Below, in pieces: positions 32,446 through 46,463 of a DNA stretch of 64,000 bases (positions are counted from its first letter, which is position 1; every line of letters begins with the position of its first letter). Below the pieces are notes generated by a model. The model did no database searches. It saw only the letters and a program-made list of their open reading frames with translations, and was not told the origin of the DNA. The translations under genes and the position numbers were made by a program. The stretch is from positions 5,762,001-5,826,000 of the forward strand of contig OY718805.1 in NCBI GenBank assembly GCA_963070105.1. The letters are read 5' to 3'. This stretch comes from Litomosoides sigmodontis. Lineage: Eukaryota > Nematoda > Chromadorea > Rhabditida > Onchocercidae.

Positions 32446-35400
32446 TCAATAATTGAAAAATTCATCATTAAATGGATCATTGTTGGAAGTGGTTGAAACA
32501 ACCAAAGGAGCAGAAGTTCGAGTAGATATACACGATGCCCGTGGAGAACCCGTTATTATTGTTGTTGGTGCTGTTGTCGTTGCATTCGACGCCATTGCAT
32601 CCATCGATACCTTTTTAGGCGGAATCATCAGCTCGCTAAAGGGATTCTTCTTTAATTCCGGACTGGAAATCAGCGTGTCCATATCAACTAGCTTATTGAA
32701 TGCTTCTTCCAGAGTTGATACTCTCTTCTTTTCTGTCCACTGAGAAAAAATTCTGAAATCCTTAGCAATCACATGATACACTTTAATTTTGAACTGTTTC
32801 ACGCTCATAAAAAATAAAAATCTTGGAGAAAAAGGAAAATGATCCCACATGATGCGCTAAAATACACTACCATTTCTAAACGATATCTCTCTGAAATTTT
32901 GGTGTGATCCGAAAAATGAGAAATCGACCGATAAACTGGGAAAGAAAACAGTAACCTTGGATCGGTGCCTGTTGGAGGTACGGTGTTTTCGTTTGTCGAC
33001 CAAGAAACTGCCATAGGAAAGTGATAAGATGCGGAACTTCTCAGGACTCGTTGAGCTTGCTGTGTATCAAATGGATCATGTTCTATTCTTGCATTAGCAG
33101 CACCCTGCACTGACGAAGCAAATGGATTTGTCTCCTACAAAGTAACGGTTTTAGCTTTCTCTTATAGTAAGTTTCCTCAAGATTTAAAAAATTAGAAGAT
33201 ATCAGAATACGCCCATTAAGCTATGACAATACTTTGTGTTATTTAGATGATAAAAATGGTTCTGCTAACAAAAAATTATTGGTGAATAAGGCGAACGATG
33301 AATATAAGACGTCCTACCAATCATGCTCTAAACATAATGGAACGACGAGGTAATGGAATTCTGATTTTTATGTGAATTACGTGAGATGCTTTATGTGGCA
33401 CGGTCCAACTATAGTGAAGGCTTTATTATCTGATGGAGTTTTTTCCACGTTGTCTTCTGTCATCTCCATACAACTAATCACTAGCCGCTGTCCTTTCCAG
33501 TGTGCTCAAAGAGCGCGCTGATTACCGTTTGAGTGAAAACTAGGAGATATGAGAAAAATGAAAAACAACTAATAATAGATACCAGACAACGTAGGATTAA
33601 AGCTGTATTGCAATGAAACTCGAGAAATATACTTTTTTTTTAGATCACCTCTAAGTTAGGAAAACACAAGGGATGTTGTATGGATTATACCTCGAAATGT
33701 AGTATTGGTCCAGATTCGCGTAGAGATTAAGAATATGCGATAATTATGAGATTATTAGGCTTTTTGGTAACCCGATTTACCTACTAGTTGATGTCTATTT
33801 GCTTGAGTATGGTTGGCATCGTGTAAAACTGGAAATTTCAAGCTTCAAATGCTGAACGCGTTGAAAAGCATAGAATCTGATAATCAGTTTATATCGAGAT
33901 AACGTCATGAAGAATAAACCTCTCCAGCAAATAATAGCCTTCATTACAGTTCGACTGTACCACATAAAGCACTCCGACAAAAAAGTATTGTAAATTTTCA
34001 CTGTCTCTTACTTCTGTTAACAGCTAATCGACAAGGGCCAAACCCTGGCTATTTTTTGCATTAAATGATCATTATTAACGTAACGGTACAAAAACAAACA
34101 AACCGAGAAAGCAATGGAACGACTGCTTGTAGACGATGTAAAAGCATCAGGATATGACCATAAAACTGTCAGCGACTGTGATGGTTGCTGAATGTCAGAA
34201 GCACTTGGAGGAATATTTTCAGGTGGCGGAACTGTCAATGGAAACCGAGGATTGAAGCTGTCATCAAAAGGATCTGCTGGATTTTTCTGAGCAAACGATG
34301 AAACAGGAGGTGGTGGCAACGGTGCAACGGTTCCAGTTGATGGAAGAAAAGGTGATGACGGCTGTACGTTAGTGAAAACATCATTGGCAGGCCAAGAATC
34401 TTCTGCAAATGTCGGAATATTCTGCAACTGATTATAACCTTGTTCAATGTTATGAAGTTCAGATTCCAAGTCTAGCAAATCTGCTACTGCAACACCATTA
34501 TCAATCCGTACACCGTCTGCTTCCGATTCCTGTAACAATTAATTATAGACATGGCTGACAACATCAGTGCATGCTTTATCACATGTAATTCCGAAATTTT
34601 ATTAAATTAAGGTAACAAAAAGTTTCGAAAGTAAAAACACTGAACATGATAAACATGAAACGAGTAGGGATAAGTTCGAAAGCTCCATCCTTTTGTTAGA
34701 CTGTTAAACTTTTAGATGACTGCTGAGAATATATAAATGTCCTCAAGCTTTGCACATACTCGTTTTTGCTGTTCTTCTTGCTTTTGTTTTACTTCAGCAA
34801 GATGAGCTTTCTTCATTTCAAAAACTATTTGGAACATATCACGAATTGATAGGACTGCACGATCGGCTGTCTGCGTCGTTTTAATTCCTGCAAGAATTAC
34901 AGTGTGCAAATATAAAGAACATTTTCAGCTACCTGCCAACACCTTATCACTTTCAAAATTTACTCTAGGGTTTCAGGCAGAAGATGAATTATTGCAGCAC
35001 ATCCTACTACCTAGAATGATTGTTTAGCACCACTTCATCTTTTCCAGATTCCAATCAGCTTTTCGACTTTTTGATCTTCATACAATGCTTGTTCTTGGCA
35101 GCAGAAATTCAGTCTGCTTAAATGCGACTTGCAACTCTAGGTAACTAACCATAAAATTTATATTTGTTATCCGAACAACTATAAATAAAGCCGAAAGCAC
35201 GTGCATCTGTCGTATCCCGTGCTATGAACGAGATCCGTGAAACAGGGAAATTGTGCAAAACTGTCTGAAAATATTTACTGTACACCATTCCAAAAACTAA
35301 TTAAAACAGTGCATAAGTAATCTTAAATTATGAAATCATTGTTATAATTAAGGACTGCAAAAATTGCTTGAACTTCTAATGTGATGTTGCTTGGAGATTC

Positions 35401-37030
35401 ACTAGACATAAAATGTCGCTTATTTATTGATTGATGCGAATCCGATTCAGAGATTTGCATCAAAAAAATTTTTATCAACACAATTTTGCTTTTGTTACAA
35501 AAAAAATATATGAGTAATTAAATGTTAAATCAAATTTAGAATCTCTGACGCTCTCCGAGTGGTTTACCTAAATTTGAACAATTTTTGTTTTTTAAGTCCT
35601 ACCAGTTCTAACGAATAGTTTTTATTAAAATATGCCTACCTTAAATGGCATACTGTTCTAAAACTCAAAAATGTCATTACTGGACAAGCCTAGAATTTAC
35701 CCACTTGAGTTTTTTCATCTTTAACTTTGAGACCCTCAATTGAAATATTGAGAATAATTCGTTGTTTATGATGGCCCGCACTTTTAACAGCCGCTTTTGC
35801 AAGTCTCATCGCTTCGGCACACATTGCATCACCTCGAGCTTCATCAACATCTCGAACGCCGATCAACTTACCTTTAAAATCTATCCCATTCCCTTGGAAT
35901 CGAAACGGATCATTACTGGATAACGCTGAAAAAATTGGTAGTCGAGAAAAGTAAATGAAGATTACTGTGTTAGTAAGCGAACCAAATCCATGTATTTTAA
36001 TGTAACTAGAAAGGTGAGAAATAATTTCACTTATTTCTACAACCGACTATTATTCGATAGCTATATTAATAAAGTGTTTGTGGGATAAAGTAATAACAAA
36101 CGCTTCGCTTGAATAGGAAGTGACTGAAATATATCATTACTTCAACTTAAGTAAGCACCTAATACTTGGATAGAAAGGAGTAACTACGTAATTTATGCAG
36201 TAATTTTACTTTAGTAAAGCTCGGCATTTACTGATCCACTCCATCTGAAAGTTCCACCGATCTCAACTCTCTCATATTTGTGCCAGTCGTACACAATTTA
36301 ATTACAAAATCTACATCTAATAAATGATGAATTTTAGTCTCCAAATCATGTGAATTTATGAAGAACCAGTCGTTAACTTCTGTTCTCCTAATCTCTGCCA
36401 TGGCTAGCCGAAAGGTCTTGAGTGATAAGGTCCGGTTATCGAAAAAGACTGGCACTATTAGGCAACCAGCTGGATTGAGGTAGAAGTGGTGAAGTAAACG
36501 AGATCCTTCATCCACATCGACAACGACTGTGGCAGCACAATCACTACCTCCCACATGCAATGCAATGCTAGCACACAACCAATCCTTTCTTCATGTCTAA
36601 AACGTCGCCAGTGGACAGTGGTAGAGAAGTATCTAAAGTTTGCGTCGTCACCCCTCAGTTGACGAACATCTCAGTGGTAACCGCAGCACCTGGAGATTTA
36701 GGCCACTTTCATCTATTAAGCCACGCGTTGCTTAAGGATGGAGGTGGAAGGAAACTAAAAGTGAATTAGATAAGAAATTACATGCTGGAAAAGAAAAGGA
36801 AAGGAAAGACCTTTGCACTTGGTAGATGACCGCTTCAGCATCGCCAGCCTTGCCCTCGGTGAGTTCGCTCTGCCATTGGACGACAAACCGTGTTGCTGCT
36901 GTCCTACTGCACCCGCAGCTGCATCTGCAGTGCTGCCGACACCGTTAGCCATCATGCCGTCCTGCTGCACTCCCTCTTCCCCGCTATGTTGCTCCTCCCT
37001 AAGACGACGTTGTTGCTGGAAGCCGACCAT
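32446..37030 (-). CDS. dab-1: Disabled (DAB) homologue, PTB-domain endocytic adaptor
   Basis: Predicted 510-residue cytoplasmic adaptor. Disabled proteins bind NPxY motifs in lipoprotein-receptor-type tails and link them to clathrin machinery. Exons: 37030-36811, 35925-35705, 35264-35150, 34887-34760, 34529-34167, 33134-32956, 32752-32446; phases agree. The N-terminal 73 residues are Gln/Gly-rich. The PTB domain (about 82-218) includes [27 protein letters not shown], then [22 protein letters not shown], and the C-terminal helix [12 protein letters not shown]. The tail is Pro/Ser-rich and carries short endocytic motifs: DPF at 314-316, NPF at 352-354 and 445-447, and further DPF copies, suited to AP-2 and EH-domain partners. 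Exon 2 uses the GTGGGT donor after a CAA codon; the GTAAAT donor four bases later gives the wrong frame. The start is the first ATG of the exon, but the frame is open upstream, so the true start could lie further 5'. Confidence 0.93.
36228..36578 (-). other. 116-codon open frame in DAB intron 1, unassigned
   Basis: An uninterrupted minus-strand frame inside the 885-bp first intron of the DAB gene. Its composition is more protein-like than most chance frames here, with mixed charged and hydrophobic segments such as [17 protein letters not shown] and [11 protein letters not shown] recognise no family. It could be an alternative DAB 5' exon, a nested or relic gene, or chance. Confidence 0.2.
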
Positions 37031-40000
37031 ATTGCGCCTTTCCCTCGTCTTTCTCTCTTTCTCGCTTCCTCTCTCACTTGCTATGTTGTCTCGCTTTGCA
37101 GTCTAAGGTTTTCGGCCAATAATTCAAGGTTAATTGAAAATGTGAAATTACATTTCGAAGAACGTGAAACATCGTAACGAGCTAAATGCTTCTTATCTCA
37201 CGTTTGTGGCCCTTTGTAGCTCTTTACAAAACCTCTTTTCCCACACTTCCCGAGATTCCTAAGTCTCAACTGGAAATGCCTTATATTTCACAATTTCATA
37301 GTCCAAAATTAATACATTTAACACACAAATGATAGATATAATCATAATTTACGAAACTTTACAAACATTCTGATTTCAATTGAGGTCGCCAGCCCTATAA
37401 CAAATTCATGTTAACGCAGAAATAAACGTTTATTGCAAGATCTCAGGGAAGGGAAGGACATCCGTTTCCCTTCACTGACAATCGTCTATCGTTCGTTCAT
37501 TTTTGACGTTTTTTATTATATAATTTCACGTTTACTTCGTTTCAGTCGTTCTGCCTGGAAATGCTTTTCAAAAGGGTTAGCTGAATATTGCACAGTTTAG
37601 CCTGTGCTGTGCTAGACAACTGGAGAGTCCCTTCCCTTTCATGCCACACTCTGATACGAACCCAGCAACAGAAGGGAAAAACGAATTTTTCACAATTGAA
37701 AAAATCAATTTCGAAAAACTTTTTATTGAAGACTTCTTTCCCATCACTTTTCCAGTTAATGATGAAGAGTGTTCCTCCATAAAAGCTATAATTTTAATCA
37801 ATCTTGCGCCAATACCTTCTTTTTGTCATTGCTTATTCAGCAATGTGATTGACATCTCCAAAGCAGCTACACATTAATATGTCGTAGACATGAAATAATT
37901 TATAATTAAAATGAGCCTTGATGAATCATTTAGCTCATCTTGTTTTTTATCACACTTATCATTAACGGTCAAGTTACAATACGCCAATTTATTTGAGAGT
38001 GCCTTTGCTTGAAAACCAATAATTTTTTATTCAGTGATGGCGCTATGCTGCGCGGTCAGCTTTTCCTTTCCCATTCACATAAGCGTTTCCTTCACGCATC
38101 TATCTCTTTATCTGATAAAATTTGTGAGGCCGTAATTGTTGTAAATCAGTCCTAATGTATAGATATATGAGGAATTATGTATGAAACAGGATTTCCCACA
38201 GTGTTACACTTACTACCTGCAGGCGCATCCTGAAATCGACATTTTTCCGAGCCAATACAATACCGTGACGAACAAAACAAACCTCATTATCAGTTAAGCT
38301 TCGCTACCATTCCGAATTATTTGTGCGAAATTATTTGTGTCAAACCAAAGTTCTCTCAATTCACAACTGCCGATATCGAAGTCGGGAATGAAATATGGTT
38401 TTTCTAAACTTAGCAGGTAATGCTCAAATAATTTGAAGGGAAAAATGCACTTGCAAATGGGAAAGCAATGCATTACGCATTTACCTAAACTAAAACGCTG
38501 TTAATGTCAGGAGGCAAACGATTCTATTAGGAAGGAATTTCTGCAGGAAAAGTGATGCTCTTCCTATTCTCCCAATTGCCAATGCGGGATGCGTGAAAGC
38601 ATTTTAAGCTTATTTTTCGCCCACGCATGCATTACGACACTAGCAATACCACTTACCATATGCTTGTCGGTCTTGAAAAGCATTATTTTTTGCACCCACT
38701 GCGATTAAAATGCATAAGAGAGGTTCGAAATTTCTGTTCAACACTTTATAATCTGTTTCAAAGCAGCCAGAAATTTCAACAATATTCCTACGAGATAGAG
38801 AGAGAAATTTCTGGGCAAGAGAGGAGTAGTTCGCTTACAGTATGCCTGAAATTAATTTCAACAAACATTTATGACTGATCATTTTACATTGCTCTGGAAG
38901 ATTTTGGTAAAAAGGTTAAAACTTAAGTTCCATTTTCAGAGGAGAATATAATAAACTTTTTACTATCCGTGGTTTCTTTTGAACAATTTGATAAAGTAGT
39001 CCAGAACGGTAGTCAGCAATGAATTAATTATCTGATTTGAATAAGAATTTTGAAAGATTGTGTAACCAGTTAAAAATGAGTTTCTGGAAAATCATTTGAG
39101 GCAATTTGAAATTTAAAAAAATTAAAAAGACGTTTATGACATTTGGTAAATACAAATACTGACTGAGCGAATGAATATGATTGAGAATATTTATGATGCC
39201 GAAAATGGGAATCCGTTTCGCGAAAACACTGTAAAAGGTCAATGTGCCAGTTATTGCCAGTGGAAGGAGAGCAGATTTGCACTCATTCAAGAGCAAGTTA
39301 AAAAGTACCTGATGACCGAGTACCTGTTTTCGATTATACATTTAATTATCTGATATCTCACTCGCTGCTGAGATTGCTTGCATGAACAGAGATACTCAAG
39401 CATGGATGATTGCACTATTTACCTTTAACTACCGGAAAGATTCACTCCGGTATGCACTTCCCCAAATAAACCGTAAATTAAATTAGAAATACAAATTAGT
39501 CAAATTTTGCAGGAATCACCGTATTTTAACAATCGGAAGGCTTTCTTTTTATTGCTTTGATTAGACAGTATGAAGGGGAGAGCGAGTAAACCGGAAATCC
39601 TGTTCTTGAATTCCACAGTTGAGTACTCATGACTTTTTGGCTTTGTCCAGAATCAAATTAGTCGCATAACGACTACAAAATTAGTGCTCGGATCGTTTGA
39701 CGTAGTGCTTATCTTGACGTGACATGTGGCTGGGACAGAATGGAAGGAGCCTCGATGCTAATGTTACCGGTCACATCTACGTCAGTCTTGCAAAGTTCAC
39801 TGGAACCTGGCATATTTCAATGATCAGCTACTCTATTTGTGCCAATAATGTTGACAGATTTTACTTTATTTTTTTTGTGATTTTTCTCTTTCAACATTAA
39901 CTTATTTAAATGGAGAAATTTAAATAAGAAAATCTAATATCTGCCCGTCGCTTAGACTTCACTTTTATTTCTGTTTTTTGTACAACATAAAGAGGGAAAT

Positions 40001-40350
40001 TAAAGTCTCAGTTTTTAAGATACAAAATTGTTGGTTGAAAAGGCAAAGGCTAAAGGCTGTAGAAGGGCGTCTTGTGACAGTGCAGAACGTGGAAGATATC
40101 GAAAGGCAGCCTTAAAAGAGGGATTAAATAAAGCACCTGAAATATGAAATATGGAAGAGCAATAGAGAGAAAGATATTGTCATTTTCATCTTTCTGCTTT
40201 AACTAATACACTCTTTCTTATTCCGAAAGCCAAATGCACGGAAATTTTCAGTTTAATAGTTTAATATTAACTTTGAAATTCGTTAAATTCTTGCTATTAG
40301 TAGCTAATTTAATCTTACAACTCTTCACCTCAACTAAGTATGATCATTCC

Positions 40351-40379
40351 CACTACTACTACTACTACTACTACTACTA
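40351..40379. repeat. (ACT)n trinucleotide microsatellite
   Basis: Nine perfect ACT units in non-coding DNA. Confidence 0.95.
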
Positions 40380-42608
40380 TAAACAAAGTATGTTTCAAAT
40401 TACGTAGTTGCAAGGCACAACGATAAATTTCACTATTCAACGGCGTGAAAAATCCAGTCTATAATTTTTCAGTAGTTTATAAACCACTAAATAACAATGA
40501 TGACATTACAAGTCATGGAGTAATAGTTCAAAACAGGTTTTGTACAGCAACGATTTATAGCAATAAAAATTTCCGTCTAAGCTTATGAATAAAACTAATA
40601 CCATTAAAAATTTATTTTAAGCTGCCTCTCTCTCTCTCTCCCACCTTATTTCCTTCTTTATTCCTTTTTTTGTTAACGAATGAATATGTTAGGGGGAAAT
40701 AATATTCACCTGAATTGAAATAAGTATGCAAAAAATTTCTTCTTTGTCGCATCACCAGTCATCTCATGCAGTCATCCATAACTAATTTCACATTTTCATG
40801 GTGAAAACAGCTGAAGAAATAGAACATACAATAAGGAAAGTAGAGGAATTAATTTAACTTTTAAATTCCCTCCACATAATCTCATAACTTGAACTTAACT
40901 TTATCAGTGCGCAAAAGTTTTATACCGAAAAGGAAAAAGAAGATGGGTTTTGTTGGCAAATGGACGATGGAAAGAGAAAAACTAATGTTTCGACCAGAAC
41001 GGAAACCGGTGCTCTGCCGGCAGCAGCCCATCCTTCCTTATCGAATTTCAACATAATACGTCGAAACAAATGTGCACGGTAACACATGAATTGAGCCGCT
41101 TATTTATGAAGGAGAAGGAGAACAAAGGCGAACACGTACCACACAACAGAGGGGGGAGGGAGGGGGAGAGCGGTAATGACGGCGATACCTGTCGGCGTCA
41201 TCCCACCTAGTTTACGCGTTGGATTGCAACCAAGCGTTAGAAGCAAGACGATCATTTAATTTAGCAACAAGGCGGAAAATGTCTGTGACGATAGTGATGG
41301 CAGTGGGTGAGAGAAGTGTAAGATGTCAATAATTTAATTCAACGCTTCACTGATTTAGTCTTTTTTACTGAGTTGCAAACGAATGGCCCTTCAGTGGCTA
41401 AGACGAAATTATCTACACTGAAAGATAGGAGAAAATCAGCAAAAGCAGATGTTAACAATGCTAATGCTTCTGTTAACTTTAAAAATTTAAACTCTTTTCT
41501 TATTTATAGTCTTCTTTTACGTATATGAAATTTCAAATTCATGAATTCCACCAACTGCTCCTACATTGGTCTCACATTTGCACATTCCTTTACAGAACAA
41601 AAGAAATAAAAGGAATCTGATGTCAAAAGTAGTGAAACTTAAGGAGTGAAAGGATGGCAAACTCCTAAGGTTAAGGCTCATGCAAAGCGTTGAAGGATGC
41701 ATTTGCTCTCTAACTGAAGTGTCTACCGATCGAACTGGTTGAAAATTCAATCGCAGCAGTTTAAAATAAAAAATAGAGGAGTGGTGGTACATGCTAAGTG
41801 GAAGTTATCCGTTGCATGTGAAACCGGAAAGGGGAGTATTAGCAAGTGAAACGCAACTAACCGAATTTTAATAGCTGAAAACGTCAAGAGAAGTTGGACA
41901 TTAGAACTGAAAGGCTTACTGGACTGACAACGCTTTTTAAGTTCAGCACTTTGCTATTCGACCCGGAAAAAGAGACTTACTTACTTACATTACTTAGTTT
42001 CACACAGCAACCAATCGACGACAAGTTTTTCACACTCGAATTTATTCCACGCTGCGATGATAGAATTTGGAAGATGCATTCAACCAATTGCTTATAATTA
42101 TTTAAAAACAGGTATGAATTGCAGGAGCATTTTTAGGACAGTTGAAAACAAACAATTCGAAGAGACGCTGCCTCAAATAGGTGAATCATGCGGATGCGTT
42201 ATCATAGCATGCTTGCTGACAGGCGTTGTGCCACTAATTTCAAAAGAAAAGCATGAATCAGGCGCAAACTGAAGAATGGAAGTGGAATCCCAATTCATCG
42301 CTAAACGCCGCTTCTGACAGCCTTACACGGTTGCTACTCCTCTGCTGTGGCACACAGCCAGCAGCAACCTTCGCCGATACTGGAATAACCGTTAATTAAT
42401 GGAACTAGCAAATGATCAATGACATCAATCAGCATTTCAACCCTTATCAAGAGAGTTAAGGCATCGAGGAGGAAGACGTGAGCATCTGCTGGGCAGTTGA
42501 AGGAAGAATGTTTTGCTTGATGGTTGGTTGTATGAGGCGATCTGCAATTTCCCAAATTGATCGAAGGTGGCCAGCTGGTTGGATGGCGAGTCGAAGTGGA
42601 TGAAAGGA

Positions 42609-42609
<1 letters not shown>

Positions 42610-42644
<35 letters not shown>

Positions 42645-42684
42645 GTGTGTGTGTGTGCGTGTGTGCGTGTGTGTGCGTGTGTGC
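42610..42684. repeat. Interrupted (GT)n microsatellite
   Basis: A 75-bp GT array in which T is replaced by C at 42640, 42658, 42666, 42676 and 42684. Such interruptions usually mark an older, more stable array, in contrast to the pure CA array at the left edge. A Val-Cys open frame across it is an artefact. Confidence 0.97.
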
Positions 42685-45600
42685 AAATTCGGTAGGGAAG
42701 TGTTGGGAAGAAGTTACGATTCGATTCCGCGGATTGTGGACGGAGAATGACGGGTGGAAGGAGTGATGGAATTGGTTGGAGAGGAGGAAGGACGGATAAA
42801 GAGATGGATGGAGTCACATCATCAGTTCACGTACAAAATTAAACAACGACCATGGTGAGTGATAACGTCGATCCGACATGGACGGTGAATTTCAACGTCA
42901 TCACCACCACCCATTGAGCTGTTCGAGGAAGCGCGATGGAAAGAATGTCTGAGCAACGACCTGATGGGGAACAGATGGACTAATTGATTGATGAATTGGA
43001 TGACACTGTACGGTTGTGCAGCGATGATATTTCGTGCACACCGGTTTGCAGCAGTCCCATCCTCCGCTCGAAATTCGCCGATTCGAAAGCGAACCGAACC
43101 CATTTTGGATGGGAAAAATGAGAAGTGCGATGAGCTGCTGCTAGTTGCTTTCGACGTTCACAGGGAATTGGATTATTCAAATTATGAAGGCTTCCTATGT
43201 GAAACGAAGGAAAAGAAGTCTATCGTCACGCTTCGCTTGCCATTCTAATTTCATCACTTAACTATAGTTTAAATACAAGGTAATGATCATGCAGGTAGAG
43301 AGAGAGAGAAAGCTCGAAGTGAGGTTATGAATAAAGTAAAAGTGTAAGCTAAGCTTCAGCGTTTCACAGGAGAACACAACACGTGCGATGGAAACGGTCG
43401 GAAAAATTAGTTAATTTTCATCATCTAATAGTGGATCATTTCAAACGAACGAGTATTCTAGTTTTAGTGATGATATATGACAAATTAATTCAAATTTTCT
43501 AGGAACTATCGTCGTAGAGTTAAAGTGATAGAACTTGCAGAGAGCTGCTGCAATAAACGATTTTTCATGAAACACATAAAATGTCTCATTACAGTGCACT
43601 AAGTGTGATAAATTTTCGGCCGCCGAAATATTGAAATGAATTTTTCCTTTAATGCTACTGTCAGATAGGAAGGAAATGATCAAATTTTGCAAGTCATTTA
43701 TGTGATGAAGTGAGTCTTGATTTAATTTAAATTTTGTCGAATAATATTTCAATCAATATTATCCCGAAGTTTCATTTATAGATGTCCGTGTAATATATTT
43801 CAAAGTGTTCATTTAAAGATACAAAGATCATATGCACTACTAACACAAAAGGGATAACATTAACATTACGGCTGTGATACGATCAAAGAAAGAAAAAACG
43901 AATTAATCAAACGTTCGTTTTCAAATACTTCAAACATACCGTTGTTTACTTTTTTGAGCGCCGCTGGCGAATTTTATTGCTCCGTTTCACTTCTGACAAA
44001 TTCAATTTTGGTGGAAAATTATTTTGTGCAGTTAAAAAGAGGATGAATTAAACAGAGATAGCTCATTGATCGCATAACGATCAGCAATCATCGTTGGCAG
44101 CAATAATGAAAAAGAGTCAAAAGAGCTCGAAATGCTTTCAATTCTTGCATTGCTAGCAAAATACATTCCATTCAGGTCATAAAACCATTAGGTGATGAAC
44201 AAAAATTCGAATTTAAGTGAGTTTTTAGATGAACCACACATATTCCTAATATTGAATTTTGTATTGGAATGGTTCTGTAGCAAAATTGCTGTCACCATTT
44301 TCATCTCTAAATTTGTCATTTAACAGTCATAACTAAAACTACCTCGTCTGCCGTTTAGCACCTAGAGGAAACCTACTCTGACCATCATCAGCATCATACC
44401 TTAAAATATTTACAATCACACGCTTTAACACATCATAAATAAACCATTCATAACTTGTTTAATCGATTATAATAAAGAAATCACGATTCAGCGGTTTTAT
44501 TTAAATAATTAACTCTGTCAGCGAAAGAGTACGAGGAGCTGACGGTATTCCTCACCTCGTCCATGAACTATCGCATTACATGTCGTCGGAAATGAGCCGT
44601 CGACAGACAGGAAACGAATAAACAAATGTGCGTGAAGTGAATATCTATCTACGTGTTGTGAGGAAAGTGGAAGAGGAAGAGAAAAAGTAAACAAATGAAA
44701 TTCATCCATTGTTTACAGCACTCCGATTACACACGGTGCCGCGGAAGATCGTCAAAACTTTCTGATTCAATGCGAACAAAATGTAAACCAAGTAATTACA
44801 GATTGATGTGAATTCAATTATTCATTGAGTGATAAGCGGTAATGCTGTTGATCTATTTCACTGACGAAGTTGAAATATCAAATCTTTTGCACGGAATTGA
44901 ACTGGAAGATGAAAGTGCAACTATGAATCAAACTATAAATTTAATTATACTGTGTTATTCACACGTCATACATCCTTCATATACCGATGCAACTTTAGCC
45001 GATGGATGACAAGTATCCGGCACAACAGCAGCCTTTAGGGTTAAATTATATATGTCAAAAATGTTTAAAATGCAGTTACTCGTTCAAAGCTACGTTTCAG
45101 CGAATGCCACATAAAGTTTTTGCTTATTTTGCAGAAATGAAATTGTGTGGTGAAGTTCGTTGTAATATGAAAGGAATATTTCTTCATCCTTTAATTAGTG
45201 TTTCCATGGCCACCTATTTTGCTCTTTTACTGGAATAAAATTAATAATGAAATTACATTAGCCAGCATTTCGTCTCTCGTATTTCATACCATTTCCGTTT
45301 TTGTTTTAACAATTTTTGAGTGTTTGATTCGTTTTTGCCAGCAAAATTACAAACTAGTTGGAACGGACATGCTCCCTTTCCTTTCCATTGCTTTTCGGAA
45401 GTTAGCAAGGTAAGCTAAATTAATTCTTTTTCTTCAGTCTTCTGGAAAATGCATGGCCAAAAAAAGATTGGAACCCTCGCGAATATCCTCGACATTTTAA
45501 CTCATCTCACAATCCGAATATGGCAAAGCCACCAAACGGGAATTGTGAGAGATACAATCCAAGCAATTTTTAAAATTTATTCCTCCAGGCTTCGTCGAAT

Positions 45601-46457
45601 GCAAATGTGCTCCACGATTATCCATATGTAAAAGCAAGAAAGATGGAAAAAAGAACAATTGCCCCGTATTTTTCAATATACTTCCAAATTCAACAGTAAG
45701 CAAGCAATTACATAATCCCGCACTCTCCTAGAAAAGTTGTGAATTTCTTCTGCGATCACTCATCCTTCATATGTACTTTTACTTGTTGAATAATAGCATG
45801 AAAAATGTGCAAAATTCAAATGAATTACAAATATTAGTTCCATCAAAGCTCAGTAAGACAGCATTGTTTTAATCCAAATTTCAATCAAAATCACCCTAAT
45901 TGCATATGTAGAAAAAAGATTAAATAATTCACTCGAAAAGTAGTTGAAATAACAAACTAAATAAGAGGCATTAATTTTACGTTCCTAAACGACACGAAAT
46001 TAAATGCCTAAAATATTACAGAGGGAGCAGAACCGTCATAAGTGGGAACAGTTGATCTGTGGACGACTATTTTCAAATTGTAAAAGTACATTAGTAAAGT
46101 GGACTAGTGGTCCAACAAAAGAAACTTGAACTTTTCATTTACGATTTAAAACAATTTCCCTGCACTATTCCCTAAATGCTTCACTTCCCTCTTCTCCATG
46201 GACTGGTAAAATTGATTGCAAATAAGAAGGAAACTGCCTCTTAAAGCAGAATTTTCATCAATACATTTTTGAAATAAATGAACAAAACGTCTCACTCTTC
46301 CTTTTCTATCTCTTCTCATATCTGAAACAAATAGTTATGATTTTAAATTTATCAAAATTCCAACATTCTTCAAAAATGCAGGGCCAAATTTTCGACAAAG
46401 CAGACGGTTAACTCGAGACCTCTTCAATATATCGTCAGTTTTAACACTTTTAACATA

Positions 46458-46463
46458 TTTATT
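46458..46463 (-). terminator. AATAAA overlapping the Shank stop codon
   Basis: On the minus strand the last sense codon and stop read CAATAAAT, so a perfect AATAAA overlaps the TAA stop at 46461-46459. If used, the 3' untranslated region would be only a few tens of nucleotides. Use is unproven. Confidence 0.25.

Larger units (their letters stand above)
37031..46458. other. Large gene-poor interval between DAB and Shank
   Basis: About 9.4 kb with no recognised coding exon. It lies upstream of DAB and downstream of Shank, both on the minus strand, so it may hold DAB promoter and 5' untranslated exons plus the Shank 3' end. It contains an (ACT)n run and an interrupted GT array, listed separately. 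Open frames up to about 105 codons show no family resemblance. Confidence 0.5.

Noticed and set aside
45002..45238. Plus-strand frame beginning MDDKYPAQQQPLGL with two CxxC pairs
   Set aside because: It follows an acceptor-like CTTTAG, but the downstream part looks random, no donor or partner exon was found, and no family is recognised.
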